64,000 nucleotides of DNA from Channallabes apus (GCA_030522415.1 CM060121.1:531001-595000); one strand, 5' to 3'. Shown: positions 36,701-46,055, counted from the stretch's first letter. The notes: a model not told the origin generated them from the letters alone. Made by a program: numbers and translations.

Positions 36701-37351
36701 TAAGCAGCAGAAACTTCCAGAAATCTAAACACCATGTAGACTCATCTTGTGTTGTGCATGTTTCAGGACCTGAGGTCAGCAGTGGAGAAGATCAGCAGGT
36801 TCTTGGGCCGAGACCTGAGTGAGGCTGCTCTGTCTCGTGTTGTGGAGAAAGCAACCTTTAAGAACATGAGGAAGGACCCGAAGGCAAACTATGAGTTTCT
36901 TCCTGAAGATCTGCTGAAGAAAGGCCAGTTCATGCGCAAAGGTCAGAGGTCACATGAGGTTAATATGGTATATATATATTTCATGCTTCTAAATGGTTCT
37001 TCACATGTATTTTTAAAATTATTTTAGACTTGGTGATGATTTCAGGATGTTATTCAGGACATTGTTAGTTCTTCAAATATTTATACATTTGGTTTTGAGA
37101 GTTAGAGTTGGTCTCCAGTTTTTTCAGTTAAATGTTTATAATCATAAAGCAGACTCTGGGTGCCATTACTTAAAAGCTGTGGTTTTGTATTTAAATATGA
37201 GTCTTAATTTAAGGTCTTACACTGTGTTTGGAATGTTCCAGGCATGTTTGGAGACTGGAAGAACACCTTCACTGTGGCCCAGAGTGAGATGTTTGATCAG
37301 ATCTATCAGGAGAGGATGAAGAGTCTGCCATTAAAATTCACGTGGGAGTAA
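28123..37351 (+). CDS. Cytosolic sulfotransferase (SULT3/SULT6B1-like), six coding exons
   Basis: Exons 28123-28264, 28399-28607, 35825-35951, 36159-36253, 36767-36941 and 37242-37351 have GT/AG borders and compatible phases. They total 858 nt, 285 residues, normal for the family. The 127-nt and 95-nt exons match the conserved SULT gene structure. Such enzymes transfer sulfonate from PAPS to small hydroxyl or amine acceptors in the cytosol. Visible parts are the 5'-phosphosulfate loop TYPKSGT with the catalytic Lys, PRLFASHL with the catalytic His, [14 protein letters not shown] for the 3'-phosphate, [14 protein letters not shown], and the C-terminal [16 protein letters not shown] segment. 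That last segment reads [10 protein letters not shown], where TVGD is usual after RKG. The ATG at 28123 has A at -3 and G at +4; an in-frame ATG at 28096 has a poorer context. AATAAA signals lie at 37498 and 37520. The substrate class is not determined. Confidence 0.93.
28308..28350. repeat. (TG)n microsatellite in sulfotransferase intron 1
   Basis: An imperfect TG run between the first two coding exons. Confidence 0.9.
29401..32361 (-). CDS. L2 LINE ORF2: AP endonuclease and reverse transcriptase
   Basis: The uninterrupted frame has 986 codons. The endonuclease comes first: [12 protein letters not shown] near residue 40, LTETWL near 70, [12 protein letters not shown] near 97, [13 protein letters not shown] near 150, [13 protein letters not shown] near 185 and [15 protein letters not shown] near 215, then TDHHLL. 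The reverse transcriptase follows: [19 protein letters not shown] near 550, [31 protein letters not shown] near 615, [22 protein letters not shown] and [14 protein letters not shown] near 705 with the catalytic Asp pair. The C-terminal part has [17 protein letters not shown] and [18 protein letters not shown]. It performs target-primed reverse transcription. A second, nearly identical but split copy is at 53495-55619. Confidence 0.95.
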   Translation of the reverse strand: MSVPRILRKKNKFVKFARNNLITIKPEKGKISSQNPPLKFGLLNIRSLAPKALIVNEIISDYCLDALCLTETWLKPNEYFGLNESTPSGYFYKHEPRLIGRGGGVATIYNDVLTVTQKIRPRFNSFEVLIINVALNEIRNKPLLYFTLATVYRPPGPYGDFLKEFGHLLSDLLVNSDKVLIVGDFNIHVDDANDALALTFMDLLNSFGVKQNIIGATHRFNHTLDLIISHGIDVSNIEIIPQSDDITDHHLLTYTLPVEQISCVSPRYQSVRNMNPTTKDRFTSNLPDLSQFLIRPLNADDLDEVTSSMGTIFTSTLDTVAPIRLKKVRDKTLAPWYNSHTRALKRATRNLERKWRKTKLEVFRIAYKDSMCSYRQALKTARTEHLSQLIARNQNNPRFLFSTVARLTKPKMPAESIPSQFRSEDFMDFFNEKINNIRKKIMEVQPLIVSHDPVQPIASHLDFHCFTGIGQEELYKLITSAKSTTCLLDPIPTRFLKEVMLTVGEPLLNIINSSLHLGHVPKPFKLAVIKPLLKKSNLDANEIKNYRPISNLPFISKILEKVVSAQICTFLQDNNILEQFQSGFRPHHSTETALVKITNDLFLASDQGCISLLVLLDLSAAFDTIDHNILIDRLQNYIGIQGQALKWFRSYLSDRYHFVDLNGEPSGIMPVKYGVPQGSVLGPLLFSIYMLPLGNIIRRHGISFHCYADDTQLYISTKPDEIPKLSRLTECVQDIKDWMTNNFLLLNSDKTEILLIGPKTSTQQLSQFSLRLEGCTVITSSAVKDLGVILDSNLSFENHISNITKTAFFHLRNIAKLRNILSVSDAEKLVHAFMTSRLDYCNALLGGCPASSINKLQLIQNAAARVLTRSRKYDHITPILSSLHWLPVQFRINYKIVLLTYKALNGLAPTYLTSLLIRYNPPRALRSQNSGLLVVPRISKSTKGGRAFSYLAPKLWNSLPDSVRGADTVSQFKSRLKTHLFNLAYT
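32458..33381 (-). CDS. L2 LINE ORF1: coiled coil plus SGNH/GDSL esterase domain
   Basis: The start MSVVILPL at 33381 has the context ACCATGT; the frame is open up to an earlier Met at 33426, but the later one fits better. Residues about 15-55 form a leucine-rich coiled coil ([19 protein letters not shown]). A Ser/Thr/Pro-rich linker with a run of eight Pro follows. The SGNH hydrolase blocks are then visible: [13 protein letters not shown] (block I Ser), [10 protein letters not shown] (block II Gly), [11 protein letters not shown] (block III Asn) and DGLHPSRAG (block V Asp and His). Such ORF1 proteins are thought to bind RNA or membranes during retrotransposition; their ester substrate is unknown. 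Confidence 0.92.
   Translation of the reverse strand: MSVVILPLSAGEETLELHSVDLEVEAVEKLIRELQVKLARLQQRKATLESTQTDAHLSQVNSRRENSPTTSTPRVSLPRSNTPRTQPAQCSYTPAPGYHGPWIQERRKKHAKPRARTSPPPPPPPVFDISTQNRFAPLRETAQDVLVIGDSIVRHVRATTAKGKVHTRCLPGARVLDVAAQVPAALRKNIGAVVLHAGTNDTRLRQTEILKKDFRSLVEKVRSTSPTTRIIVSGPLPTFQRGIEKFSRLFAFNEWLQSWCQQQKLRFVDNWNVFWERPRLYHTDGLHPSRAGAAVLSDNISRTLRTI
33715..33751. repeat. (GA)n microsatellite
   Basis: About 18 GA units just outside the 5' end of the L2 element. Confidence 0.9.
33776..33940 (+). pseudogene. Tc1-type transposase fragment
   Basis: In the + frame around 33869-33930 the sequence encodes [22 protein letters not shown], the block around the second catalytic Asp of Tc1-family transposases. 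A stop codon and short length show it is a relic. It ends just before a mariner-like element. Confidence 0.7.
33953..35410 (+). mobile_element. Mariner-like transposon split by a LINE
   Basis: Ends are inverted and similar: TACGAAGTGAAAAAGTTTCAA at the left and, on the opposite strand, TACAAGTGGGTATGAAAAAG at the right, each starting at a TA dinucleotide. Coding relics on the + strand are [18 protein letters not shown] near 34137 (N-terminal helix-turn-helix), [14 protein letters not shown] near 34245, then after the LINE a [17 protein letters not shown] block near 35195 and [20 protein letters not shown] near 35253. The pieces follow the order of a mariner transposase, with internal loss. 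It lies in sulfotransferase intron 2. Confidence 0.75.
34284..35160 (-). mobile_element. Rex/jockey-type LINE, 5' truncated, in the mariner element
   Basis: On the - strand from about 35155 to 34608 a frame encodes the C-terminal part of ORF2 ([80 protein letters not shown]). A 3' UTR with an A run follows and the tail is TTCAAGA-type repeats at 34287-34310. It is related to, but a different subfamily from, the element at 7438-10665, whose tail differs. The frame is open over this part but lacks endonuclease and catalytic boxes. Confidence 0.85.
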
Positions 37352-37985
37352 AATCACTGAGAACTGATGATTATGTGGGTGATTTTAGATCATTAGGGCA
37401 TTAAATGCTGCTTAAGAATCTCGTTAATCTACAGTAGCCCAATGATTCAGTTGTGCTGAGTTTTCACAAAAGACACTGTTTTCTTTTCTTTTGATAGAAT
37501 AAATTCATGAAGAAGGAAGAATAAACACAGCCTTGACTCCCTCACATGAGACTGTCAGTTACAGTGAAGATGATTTCATTCTTTTGCTGCTGGATTTGGG
37601 AAATAAGTTGATACCAGTTTACAAATCATTGATGATGAACCAAGTTAGTGAAGCAGAATGAGAATAAAACTTCATATACTATAATACAGTGTAATCTTTA
37701 TCAAGGAATAGACCAGACAGACAGGCAGGCAGACAGACAGACAGACAGGCAGACAGACAGACAGACAGGCAGACAGACAGACAGACACACAGAGAGAGAA
37801 AGTAAAACCGAACTGCTGTTCATCCCTGCCGTTTGTAATACACACATGACTGCATCTCCTCTCTGTATAATCACTGAACTTTATTTATAAAGTGTATATG
37901 CCACATATTAAAATGAAAAAATATTTCAAATATAATGGATAATTTTCATAGAACAATCATCCATTATAACATGAAAATGACAAGT
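37352..37985. other. Sulfotransferase 3' flank
   Basis: Contains the likely 3' UTR with AATAAA at 37498 and 37520, then an (ACAG)n/(GCAG)n tandem run at about 37713-37790. No further gene seen. Confidence 0.6.
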
Positions 37986-38297
37986 ACAGTGCTGTGGAAA
38001 AAGTATTTGCCTATAATGTTTTGCATTTTTGTCATTCATCAAAAAATTGGATTACACAAAGACAAATGGAGTAAATAGGAAATACTTACTTTTATTCATA
38101 TGCTTTAAATTCTGATTTCATTTATTTAGGGAAAAAGCTGGCCAGTTCATGCGCAAAGGTCAGAGGTCACATGAGGTTAATATGGTATATATATATATTT
38201 CATGTTTCTAAATGGTTCTTTAAATGTATTTTTTAAACTATTTTAGACCAAATCTACCTGACCCTGTGTGAAAAAGTAATTGCCCCTTGTAATTGCC
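37986..38297 (+). mobile_element. DNA-transposon-like repeat carrying a sulfotransferase fragment
   Basis: The left part starts ACAGTGCTGTGGAAAAAGTA, followed by TTTGC. The right part reads CCTGTGTGAAAAAGTAATTG and CCCC, in a form known from widespread fish non-autonomous DNA repeats. Between them is 38140-38248, a copy of sulfotransferase exon 5 end and intron 5 start. An L2 fragment begins directly at 38298. Confidence 0.6.
38140..38248 (+). pseudogene. Partial copy of sulfotransferase exon 5 and intron 5
   Basis: About 109 bp match 36923-37029 with few changes, running from GGCCAGTTCATGCGCAAAGG across the splice donor into the intron as far as TTTTAGAC. Because the intron is included, it came from DNA, not from a spliced mRNA. 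It encodes at most GQFMRK and has no function as a gene. Confidence 0.9.
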
Positions 38298-38429
38298 TAA
38301 GTAATATCTCAGTCTTATCTGAATTTAGTGAAAGAAAGTTATTAGTCATCCAATCTTTTATGTCCTGGACACACTCAGTTAATCTAGACAACTTGGGTAT
38401 TTCATCTGGTTTTGTTGAGATATATAAGC
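38298..38429 (-). mobile_element. L2 LINE reverse transcriptase fragment
   Basis: It matches about 30095-30225 of the intact L2 (for example CATCCAATCTTTTATGTCCT) but is cut at both ends and somewhat diverged. Confidence 0.8.
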
Positions 38430-39285
38430 AGAGAAGAAGAGGAGAGATGGCAGTTCGGTCTGGTCACAGTCACAATGTCTAATGTGAATGTATATTTACT
38501 GTAGAGTGCAAGCAGGGACTCCGGCAGGACTAACTATGACATCATAACTAAAAGGGAGGAGCCAGAAGGAAACACAAACATGAGGGGGAACTGAGATGTA
38601 AAGCAAACAATCACCTCACCGTCAACAAACCTGAGTGATCAAATGAGACTGAGGAAGACAGCATCTAAACATACCAGTTCACCATAATACTCTACGTCCA
38701 TGAGTCCCCCAGATCTGCTCCTTTACCTTATGGCAAATCTATTTATAAAAATGCTTGGCTAAATAAATAGGTTTTGAGCCTAGACTTAAACACTGAGACT
38801 GTGTCTGAGTCCCGAACACTATTTGGAAGACTATTCCATAATTTTGGGGCTTTGTAAGAAAAAGCTCCGCCCCCAGCTGTAGTTTTCATAATACGCGGTA
38901 CTGATAAGCAGCCTGCATCCTTTGATCGAAGTAGGCGTGGCGGATCGTAAGACACTAGCAGTTCGCTCAGATACTGCGGCGCGAGACCATTTAATGCTTT
39001 ATATGTCAAGAGTAGTATTTTAAAATCAATGCGAAATTTCACAGGGAGCCAATGTAGTGAAGATAGGATAGGGGTGATGTGCTCATATCTTCTGGTTCTA
39101 ATGAGGACTCTCGCTGCTGCATTCTGGACTAGCTGAAGCTTGTTTATGCACCTAGCTCTAAAGTTACAGTGGGATCTAAAATCTTACTTCTAGCTGTATG
39201 TGGTCTTATGACTAGAACTTCTGTCTTATCAGGATTAAACAAAAGGAAGTTAATTAGCATCCAGTCTCCTATGTCCTTCACACAT
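38430..39285 (-). mobile_element. L2-like LINE 3' portion, second subfamily
   Basis: A frame at 39042-38743 encodes [26 protein letters not shown] and [30 protein letters not shown], the ORF2 C-terminus. The diverged sequence differs from the intact L2. The 3' side from 38500 to 38600 (GCAAGCAGGGACTCC, CATCATAACTAAAAGGGA) recurs at about 62568-62660. The interior lacks part of the reverse transcriptase. Confidence 0.75.
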
Positions 39286-40047
39286 GCAGATCCTTCCTAT
39301 CCCAGGGTTCCCTGATTTTAGAACTTCCAGCCTCCACCTTTTCTTCAGAAAGATCCCGGGTGGCCTACATTATCACTCCTCACCGGTAGGGCCCGGGAGT
39401 GGAGCACAGATCTCTGGGATGCTCGCAACCCATGTTGTGATAGTTTTGAGGCCTTTTTTGGAGAAATGAGGAGGATCTTTGACCGATCTCACGTCGGCAG
39501 GGAGGCCAGAGCCACACTATTACGCCTCCGCCAAGGATCGTGCTCCAGAGCCCTAGCAGACGTCTTCCTGGAAGCTCTGTCAGAGGCACTCAAGAATGAG
39601 CTAGTCTCCTGGGAACTTCCCTCGGATCCGCAAGAGCTCATGGATCTTGCTGGGAGGATTGACTCGCATCTTTGTTCCAGACGACCGACCCGGAGGTCAC
39701 CCCCATCAGGAGATCAACACCCCCCAGGACATCCCGCCTATCCTCTCCACCAACACAGATTAATCAGGAAGAGCCCAAGCAGCTGGGCAGAACCCACATC
39801 TCCAAGGAGGAGAGACGCCGCCGCCTGGAGATGCCCTGCTTCTACTTTGGTGGAATTCTTTCCCAAAGATCCACCCAGGACAATAAGATGCATCCTTGTG
39901 CATTCTACTCCCATCACCTATCCCCAGCTGGGAGAAACTATGATGTAGTGGATCGAGAACTCTTGGCCATCAAGCTAGCTCTGGAGGAGTGGAGACACTG
40001 GCTGGTGGGGACTGAGCTCTCATTTCTCAATCTGGACCGATTATAAG

Positions 40048-40669
40048 CAGTGGTGTCAAAAGTATTCACATTCATTACTTGAGTAGAAGTATAGATACTA
40101 GGGTTCAGAAATACTTCTTTAGAAGTTGAAGTATCACCCCAAGCTTTTTACTTAAGTAAAAGTTTAAAAGTACTGGTTTCAAAACTACTTAAAGTATAAA
40201 AGTAAAAGTACCGTGAGGGGGAAAAAAAGCATTAAGGTCTCGCTTTCTGATCATGCAACGTGGGGGGTGGGGGGGGGGGCGTTGTGCACGTTCTGATCAT
40301 GTGACGAGGGGGGGGGCGTTGTGCGCGTTCTGATCATGTGACGGGGGGGGGGCGTTGTGCGCGTTCTGATCATGTGACGGGGGGGGGGGGGGCGTTGTGC
40401 GCGTTCTGATCATGTGACCGGAGGGGGGGGGGCGTTGTGCGCGTTCTTGTCATGTGACCGGAGGGGTTGCGTGTTCTGATCATAAAAATTGAGTAACGAG
40501 GCTGTTTTTAAAAAGTAAGGAGTAGAAAGTACAGATAATTGCTTAAAAATGTAAGGAGTAGAAGTAAAAAGTCGGCTGAAAAATAATTACTCCAGTAAAG
40601 TATAGATACCCAAAATTTCTACTTAAGTAAGGTAACGAAGTATTTGTACTTCGTTACTTGACACCTCTG
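40048..40669 (+). mobile_element. hAT-type MITE with perfect 8-bp TSD
   Basis: It starts CAGTGGTGTCAAAAGTA and ends, on the other strand, CAGAGGTGTCAAGTAACG. The flanks are identical: ATTATAAG at 40040-40047 and 40670-40677, the 8-bp duplication expected of hAT transposition. Removing the element restores the RNase H frame of the surrounding gypsy element. The interior holds a G-rich tandem repeat and no coding sequence. Confidence 0.93.
40245..40485 (+). repeat. G-rich tandem repeat inside the MITE
   Basis: About six units of roughly 36-42 bp share the order TTCTGATCATGTGAC, a run of 7-14 G, CGTTGTGCGCG. The units differ mostly in the length of the G run. The word TGATCA is palindromic. Confidence 0.85.
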
Positions 40670-40730
40670 ATTATAAGAATCTGGCGTACCTGCGCACTAC
40701 TAAGAAACTCAATGCTCGTCAAGCTCGGTG

Positions 40731-41083
40731 TAGAGACCTGCACAAGATTTGATGGGTGAATGCGGGTGCAGGTGGTAAGGTCCTCATGTACTGTATGTGC
40801 GGGTTGCAGGAGAATAAAATTAATCGCGGGACTCAAACAAAAAATCAAACTCAAATAAAACAAAACATTTTTATTTTCCATTTCTTTTTTTATATATACT
40901 CAAAAGGGAAGCAATTGAAACAAATAACAGAGTAGCGGGAAGAAGCAGCAAAAATAAAACTACTTACAGTATACTGTATGTTTACCTGTGGGATTTTGAG
41001 GGCGGGAGCGGGACAAAACTTTAATAATGTGGGCGGGAGCGGGAGAAAATAATATAATAAAAATCTGTCCGCGCAGGTCTCTA
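40731..41083 (+). mobile_element. Second hAT-type MITE with near-perfect 8-bp TSD
   Basis: It begins TAGAGACCTGCACAAG and ends, on the other strand, TAGAGACCTGCGCGGAC. The flanks are GCTCGGTG (40723-40730) and GCTTGGTG (41084-41091), 8 bp with one mismatch. It sits 54 bp after the first MITE's duplication and in the same gypsy frame, which resumes after it with a stretch of RNase H-like residues. Confidence 0.82.
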
Positions 41084-41474
41084 GCTTGGTGCTTCTTCTC
41101 CAGATTAAATTTTATCTGATTCGGGTGCCCCCGAACCCGCTTCATCATCCAGCAATGATTCTGGTGGCCCACGTTGGGGAGAGACGTGTTCAGATTCGTG
41201 GCGGCCTGCGACATCAGCATGCGTTGTAAGAGCGACAACCGATCGGCTGCTGGTCTTCTCAGACCCCTACCGGTTCCTCAATGTCCTTGGTCTCACATCT
41301 CTGTAGACTTTGTCAATGGCTTACCTTCGTCTGAACCGTATCATGTCCATTGTCGACCTCTTTTCCAAATCGGTGCTTCTCGTTCCTCTTCCTAAGCTGC
41401 CATCCGCCAAGGAGACTGTTGAGCTTCTCATCCTCCATGTATTTCGGTTTCATGGCCTCCCCACAGACATATAT

Positions 41475-42042
41475 TGTCATGATTTACGCCCTGTCTGCCG
41501 TCTTTTTCCCACGCTGTCACTTCTCCTCATGTGCTCATGTTTCCCCTTAGCCCGTCATGCACATTTCCCACGCCCCCATTTTCGCCCCGTCTGCTCACCT
41601 GTTTCTCATTCCCTCCACTGATTACTCCAGCGATTTAAGCACTTGCTGGATTATTGTGTGTTTTCATACCTCGATTTTCTCGTGTTTATTTTCGGATTTC
41701 ACGTTGCCAAGCTCCCTTTGTTTCTTGTTTTCGGTTTCTCGTCTCGGATTTGTTTGCCTCGTTCTTTGATCTCCCGGTTTTGACCTCACGCTTCCCCTTC
41801 TGGTTTTGGCCTCCTCGTCTACGTATTTGGATTAAACGCCTCGCTCTTTGATCTCCGGGTTCTTGAATCTACGCTTTCCCCTTTGACTACACCTCCTGCT
41901 TTACGTTTTTGCTCTGACGCCTCGCTGCCTGAGTTTTGGTTCCGACTCCGCTTCCGCCCCTCGACCACGCCCCCTCTGTCTGCCGTCATCTTCCGCGTTT
42001 GGATCCATCACGTGGATTTGGATTCCGCACCACCCCGTGACA
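41475..42042. mobile_element. Solo LTR with 5-bp TSD in the gypsy integrase
   Basis: A 568-bp block begins TGTCATGATTTACG and ends CCCCGTGACA, in the TG...CA style of LTRs. TATAT flanks it on both sides (41470-41474 and 42043-42047). The host integrase frame reads PTDIY before and continues CNQG after, consistent with an insertion. No internal region or second LTR is present, so it is a solo LTR left by recombination. Its parent element is a different family from the one at 55620-59143. Confidence 0.85.
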
Positions 42043-42056
42043 TATATTGCAATCAA

Positions 42057-44580
42057 GGTAAACATGTTGGACTGTTTCTGCTTGTTTGCAGAACAACTGT
42101 ACACTGCCTCCTTTCCCACCTATTTTTGTACCATGTCCAGATTTTATTATTATTCCTTTATTTTACCAGGAAGAAAAATCATCCTGTGTCCTACTGCTGT
42201 CCCAGTATTCATGCTGTACTTGCATTCTTGGATTATCATTTTGACTTCAGATTTGATCAGCAACCCAGTGCAGGTGAATTTCTGCATCTCTGTTATGCAG
42301 TCTGCACACTGTACGATATATTTTAAATATTATATCCTGTCTGCATAATGATTTTCCATATTTTATATTTTCTAGGGCTAACAGGCTGTCTGAGATGATT
42401 GTTACATTGTGCTGGATGTTATCTTCTACCCACTGCATCACTAATAATATACTTGTTGATTCGTCTGTGTACACTGATACATGGTCTGTTGTCCTTTCTG
42501 TGGTGGCAACTTTATATTTGCTCATGTACTGTAGAATGTTGCTAGGTGGGACAGTGGTGTAGTGGTTAGCACTGTCACCTTGCACCTTTGGGGTACAGGT
42601 TTGATTCCCAGCCGGGCTTGATTCTCGTCTCTGTGTGCATGAAGTTAGCATGCTCTCCATGTGCTTGGTGGGTTTCCTCCAGGTACTCCGCTTTCCTCCC
42701 ACAGTTCAAAGAGATGCAGGTTAGGCTAATTGGTGTTTCCAAATTGCCTGTAGTGTGTGAATGGGTGTGTATGTGTGTGTGCCCTGGGAGGGATTGGCAC
42801 CATGTCCAGAGTGTACCCCGCCTTGTGCCCTAAGTCTCCTGGGATAGGCTCCAGGCCCCCACGACCCTGAATACAGGATAAAGCAGTATAGAAGTGAGAA
42901 TGTGACTCCTGTACCTGGATTCAGGGTCTGTAAATGTGACAAGCCAATTTAAATGGTGTTTCTCCATATACTCTTTCTATTGCTGCTTGCATTTTATTAT
43001 TTAAAGCCTCTAAATTCCTTCATGTTACTCCGAGTACTCCATCAGCAGCAGCACCATATAGTGACTTTCCTACTGTAGGCTCAGCTTGTTCATGGATGAT
43101 GCTAATCATTATGTTGAATAGTATTGGGCATCATACACTTCCTTCAGGGGTACCTGAATATTCTGCCTTACTCGTACCTGTATTGTTCTTCCATATAAGA
43201 AGTCTAATATCCAGTAGTGTATCCATCTTGCCCATCACACTTAGTTTGTGGAATTTGAAGAGGAGCCCTTCCTTCCACACCATATCACACACTTTCTCTA
43301 CATCAAAGAACACAAAACCCCCCGTTTCCTTATTGGTTTGAGCTTTCTCCTAATTTCTCCCTCTTGGCGTACAGTATAATGGGATCCAGTGTGATTCTTC
43401 CCTTACAATAACTCGATTGTCTTTCATATGCTTCAGCTACAGTTATAGTACAGTAAATTGCATATTTAAGAGATTACTCTCTTTAACTCAAGCATACTGA
43501 ATGGTATGTCCACTAATCTTTTGACACCTGTTTGTAATTTCTGGATGCTGTGCAAGTGTGTGTAGATGGCAATGGTACGTTCTCGGGGATGTGTACTGTA
43601 CCTTAGCTAATATTTTTGCCTCTTCTTTAGTTTTTTCCATGTGTAGCTCTGCTTGACCTTTGTCCTGGAGTACTTCCAAACCAATTGAATTATTATTGGT
43701 TAATAGTCACCGCCTAATGGTGATCAATCGAATACTTTCCATATGCAGATATCTGCTGTTTTATAGAATTTTAGGGTGAAATCTATGGCACTTTCTGTGT
43801 TGTTTATGCAGTTGTACAGTATCTTGTTTCTATGTCATTATTCAGCCATACCAACTTTGTCATCAACAAATTCTTCCACCATTCACTCGCTTGTTTTTGT
43901 ACTCTTGCCCGCCCACGAAGTGCTATGTGCATTGGAATCAGAAACCATACAATGTCTCCATGTGCAAATCAATTGATCCAATTCAAAACCTAAGGTTAAT
44001 CTATAACCAAGATTATAGTAATTAATTAATTAGGCTCGATTTGTCGCTGTCTGGCCAAAGTTAGACTATTATAAGTTCGTGTTCTTTTGAGATTTTGATA
44101 ATTTTATAGGTCGAATTGGAATAAATGTAGCCTCCCCCACCCTCCCCCACTTCTCTGCCAGTCTTATGGTAGTACAGTTTAATCTTCTACATGAAAATGC
44201 CGTGTTTCCTGCATGGACATTACAGGTGGCTTATTGTGTGATTTTGAAACAGACCTTTTGAATTCGAGACCATTGGCAATTAAGGTTCTTGCGTTCCATT
44301 GTAGTGTAGTTATTGAGTCAGTGTTGAGCTGCGTACCCCTGACTGTGATCTCGACGGTCTAACATTTAACATTTCTCCAAATGCAGCCCTTTAATTCCAA
44401 GATATTTTTCTGCTTCCTTTACTATAATCTTCTGTCTTTTTTGTGCAGAGCAGATTATTACTTCTACCATGAAGTCATTTTTTTGCTCACAACCAGTGAA
44501 TCTCCTTTAGTTTTGTGACATTCCTCTTGATGTGTTGTGTTATTTCTCCTGAGAAATAATAAGTATATTTTACAGCAAGG
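42057..44580 (-). mobile_element. I-type LINE with RNase H, degenerate
   Basis: On the - strand from the right: WNARTLIANGLEFKR near 44300 (endonuclease start); a reverse transcriptase region at about 43440-43130 with FFDVEKVCDMVWKEGLLFKFHKL, YSGTPEGSV and broken catalytic parts; and an RNase H-like segment at about 42480-42250 with VSVYTDESTS, LVMQWVEDNI, TIISDSLLALENIK and HLHWVADQ. An RNase H domain after the reverse transcriptase is typical of the I group. Many stops, shifts and losses are present. A V-SINE at 42540-42896 splits it. Confidence 0.75.
42540..42896 (+). mobile_element. V-SINE-like element, full length
   Basis: It has a tRNA-like head (TGGTGTAGTGGTTAGCAC as A box region and GGTTTGATTCC as B box at about 42598-42608), the conserved core (GGGTTTCCTCC, CCTCCCACAGTTCAAAGA) and the same tail as 21073-21395. 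AGAATGT occurs at 42533-42539 and 42897-42903 as a 7-bp target duplication. Confidence 0.88.
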
Positions 44581-44595
44581 CATTTAAAAAAAATG

Positions 44596-44880
44596 TATTT
44601 GTCACATCCTACACATCATACACACTACGATATGCAGTGAAATGCTTAGACAACTGCTCCTGACCTTAAGATAAAAGACTAGGAATAGGAAATAAATATG
44701 AAAAATAAAATAAAGTGTAAATTTAACTAGGAAGAATTAAATAAAATATAAAATTAATATAGAAAATATATGAAGAATATTTGAAGAAATATAGAACAAT
44801 AAGAACAGCTGTACAAGTACGTATATATTTATGTAATGTTTGTGTGGAATGGAGTTAGAATAAATGGTAATAAAAAAAAT
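44596..44880 (-). mobile_element. LINE 3' UTR-only fragment
   Basis: On the - strand it matches the 3' UTR of the LINE at 7438-10665 (about 10370-10660), ending with the GCATTTCACTGCATATCGTA and GTGACAAATACA words. No ORF2 remains, the outcome of severe 5' truncation. Confidence 0.85.
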
Positions 44881-45076
44881 GTCAATTTAATGTGTTTGCT
44901 TTCACACACTGTACATTAATTGACAAACCTGTGTATTAATTAATTATTAATAGAATACTGTAATGTGCTTAATTATTCCATGACATGTACTCATTCATTA
45001 GAGCAGTGATGATGACACACTTCCGGCACAGCATCAATCAGTCCTGTTAGAGCTTTAGGTGTAATAGCACTAACGA

Positions 45077-45090
45077 CCAGCAGGGGGCAG
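45077..45090 (+). promoter_or_regulatory. CTCF-like motif (best match in window)
   Basis: CCAGCAGGGGGCAG fits the vertebrate CTCF core at every defined position. Sequence match only. Confidence 0.5.
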
Positions 45091-46055
45091 AACACACCTG
45101 CAGGTTATTTAAAAAACTCTCCCCTACACCACTGGTTCTATTTACTAAACCTGTCAGATTAGGAAATCACTCCTAAGTGGCCAATAATTCTGAGAGTAAG
45201 AACATGTTGGTCCAGAGTCAGGCGTGTGGTGTGTAACTGGTCCAATAACCAACATGTCGTGTTCTGTCTCCTCAGGTGACATACAGAACGGATTTTTGTA
45301 ACAGTGAAGATGCAGCTTTGAAACAGTGACACAGCGACAGTGTTAGAAATAATAAATCTACTCAGCTCTTACAGCAGATCATCTACAGACTCCTACATTC
45401 CTCAACACGCAGCGTGAAATCAGCGACAAAACAACTGCATTAATGGAGTCGTGGCCATAATCCACAAGTGTTTCTTTTAGATTCTCTATTATAGGCTTCA
45501 GCACTTTATCACTTCATTAATATTGCATATCCCCGTCTATCACACTCCCATAGGCGGGTCACACATCTATATAAGTTTTGTCTGTGTGCGTAAAGATTTC
45601 ACACAGTTAAATAAATAATTGGTTTAGTAAATAAATGATGCTGTAATGTATGGAAGGAGTCACCAGTTTCAGCACTTAAAGCTCTGCCACATCTTCAGCA
45701 CAGGGGAGTTCACACTTCTGTACGGTTTCTCATGACACGCTGCAGGTTTTCATCTGATTATCCACAGACGTAGCAGTAAATTATCTGAAACCCGGCAGCA
45801 CTGATATTTTAAATTCCATAAGAAGGTCCTAATTCCTCAGAGTACGCTCTGTCAAGAAGTTATAATTATCATGGATGAGATAAACATGACCTCCATGACT
45901 AGTGCACCTCATTTACTGTCTGATTAACACATCACGGACTGTATAAGCAGGAACTCATCAGCGGGGAGACGATGGAACCTTTTTATTATATATTTCACGT
46001 AAAGACCTGAGACTGTGTAAAATTACACTCCATGGATGTCAGTGAAATATATCAG

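Larger units (their letters stand above)
39286..42056 (+). mobile_element. Ty3/gypsy element, internally deleted, host for three insertions
   Basis: Coding parts in order on the + strand: Gag-like sequence from about 39338 (LTGRAREWSTDLWDAR, FFGEMRRIFDRSHVGREA, LADVFLEALSEALKNEL); a switch near 39850 to reverse transcriptase/RNase H sequence ([39 protein letters not shown]); NLAYLRTTKKLNARQAR at 40677-40727; and integrase from about 41160 ([60 protein letters not shown]). Protease and most of the reverse transcriptase are deleted. Its frame is cut by MITEs at 40048-40669 and 40731-41083 and by a solo LTR at 41475-42042. Its own LTRs were not identified. Confidence 0.8.

Noticed and set aside
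37648..37890. 80-codon + strand frame
   Set aside because: It is dominated by the ACAG tandem repeat giving DRQT-type runs.
41310..42348. Overlapping + strand frames of 60-147 codons
   Set aside because: They fall in the solo LTR and decayed integrase; composition is pyrimidine-rich and no domain is visible.
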